DNA from: DATIXD01 sp035518875 | GTDB lineage: Bacteria > Pseudomonadota > Gammaproteobacteria > Methylococcales > Methylococcaceae | Length of the DNA stretch: 5,763 nucleotides | Direction: 5' to 3' | Assembly: GCA_035518875.1 (NCBI GenBank) | Contig: DATIXD010000342.1 | Location: 1 to 5,763 of the forward strand | Shown: piece by piece, positions 5,344 through 5,763 of the stretch | Position numbering within the stretch: the stretch's first letter is position 1 | How the letters are laid out: every line of letters begins with the position of its first letter | Translations under genes and position numbers: made by a program | Notes under the pieces: model-generated | The model's input: only the letters and a program-made list of their open reading frames with translations | The model's database searches: none | What the model was told of the DNA's origin: nothing

Positions 5344-5763
5344 TTAAGCGGCTTTTCGAATCGGGCGAACCAACGAGCGCATCTGCTCGATGCGCCCCGC
5401 CTTCACATGCCCCAGCGCCATGGCCATCATGATGGCCAGTGCCAGGCCCATCCGAGTCTTCATCTTGGCCTGGCCGCGGATGAAGTGCTGTTCGAACCCG
5501 TAGCCGTGGTCGATCCGATTATTGATGCGCTCCAGCGCACTGCGCCGCGCATAGCCACGCTTCCAGGAGGGACTGCCGTACGGGGTGGGGACAAAGATGC
5601 GCCGATTCTGTGCGGTGATGTCGATGCGCACAATGCGTCCATACTCGCCCGGGTTGACCTGCCCCGCCGCGTGGCAGTGGGCCTGTCCTTGGCACTGAAG
5701 GCCATAGGCCGCCGCCGGACAGCGATATTTCAGGGTATCCCGCCTGGCTTCGAACCCCTGAAA
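5344..5763 (-). CDS. DDE transposase, C-terminal part (runs off window)
   Basis: This frame is open from the window edge to TAA at 5344-5346, giving 139 visible residues with no start inside. It begins FEARRDTLKYRCPAA, carries three Cys (residues 15, 24, 30) suggesting a small metal-binding insert, then RRIFVPTPYGSP, then WKRGYARRSALERINNRIDH, where Glu78 is the likely third catalytic residue, and GYGFEQHFIRGQAKMKTRMG. It ends with an Ala/Met-rich helix and MRSLVRP. This pattern belongs to the DDE_Tnp_1-like transposases with a YARR..ER.N.R motif (IS1182/ISNCY-like); I cannot fix the family. Unlike the other elements here, it shows no internal stop or frame change, so it may be the youngest insertion. 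Confidence 0.75.
   Translation of the reverse strand, partial: FQGFEARRDTLKYRCPAAAYGLQCQGQAHCHAAGQVNPGEYGRIVRIDITAQNRRIFVPTPYGSPSWKRGYARRSALERINNRIDHGYGFEQHFIRGQAKMKTRMGLALAIMMAMALGHVKAGRIEQMRSLVRPIRKAA

Noticed and set aside
1..5763. CRISPR array, tRNA or rRNA genes, integron attC sites, toxin-antitoxin pair
   Set aside because: I saw no regularly spaced direct repeats, no tRNA-like cloverleaf or rRNA sequence, no attC core pairs and no small two-gene module.

Overview
The window reads as a heavily rearranged accessory region of a proteobacterium, most likely a beta- or gammaproteobacterium; I cannot name the genus. The evidence is mixed GC content, a KdpE-type regulator piece, a TAXI-family solute receptor and debris from at least five insertion-sequence (IS) families. 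Only two genes look whole: an AT-rich alpha/beta hydrolase (about 1104-2188, + strand) and a TAXI receptor (2555-3901, - strand). A transposase running off the right edge (5344-5763, - strand) is open as far as it can be seen.

Layout. 1-110: a 10-bp inverted repeat and otherwise no gene. About 166-602: a broken rve-type integrase spread over three frames. 599-832: the N-terminal part of an IS4-like transposase on the other strand, joined to the integrase at a 4-base shared junction. 934-1073: the C-terminal tail of an IS5-type transposase with one frame change. 1091-2188: the hydrolase, with a strong ribosome site that serves a 24-codon upstream frame ending in an ATGA overlap with the hydrolase start. 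2261-2476: a gene-less piece of about 0.2 kb bounded by imperfect terminal inverted repeats, resembling a MITE. 2555-3901: the TAXI receptor with two membrane segments and a cytoplasmic tail. 3956-4147: the left end and transposase N-terminus of an IS6-like element with two stop codons. 4256-4603: a truncated old-yellow-enzyme gene with an internal amber codon, fused at about 4580-4601 to the DNA-binding half of KdpE (4599-4982). 4983-5343: no recognised gene, but a perfect 18-bp palindrome and a hairpin with a T-rich tail. 5344-5763: the C-terminal part of a DDE transposase.

How it fits together. The genes do not form an operon or a pathway. The pattern is repeated IS insertion followed by deletion, leaving gene ends spliced to one another (integrase/IS4, OYE/KdpE). 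The hydrolase looks like an acquired gene bracketed by mobile debris. The TAXI receptor has no TRAP membrane subunits beside it and has an IS6 end about 55 bp upstream of its start. I found no convincing new multi-gene system. The points most worth testing are the hydrolase leader or frameshift, the small inverted-repeat element, and the double-anchored orphan TAXI protein.
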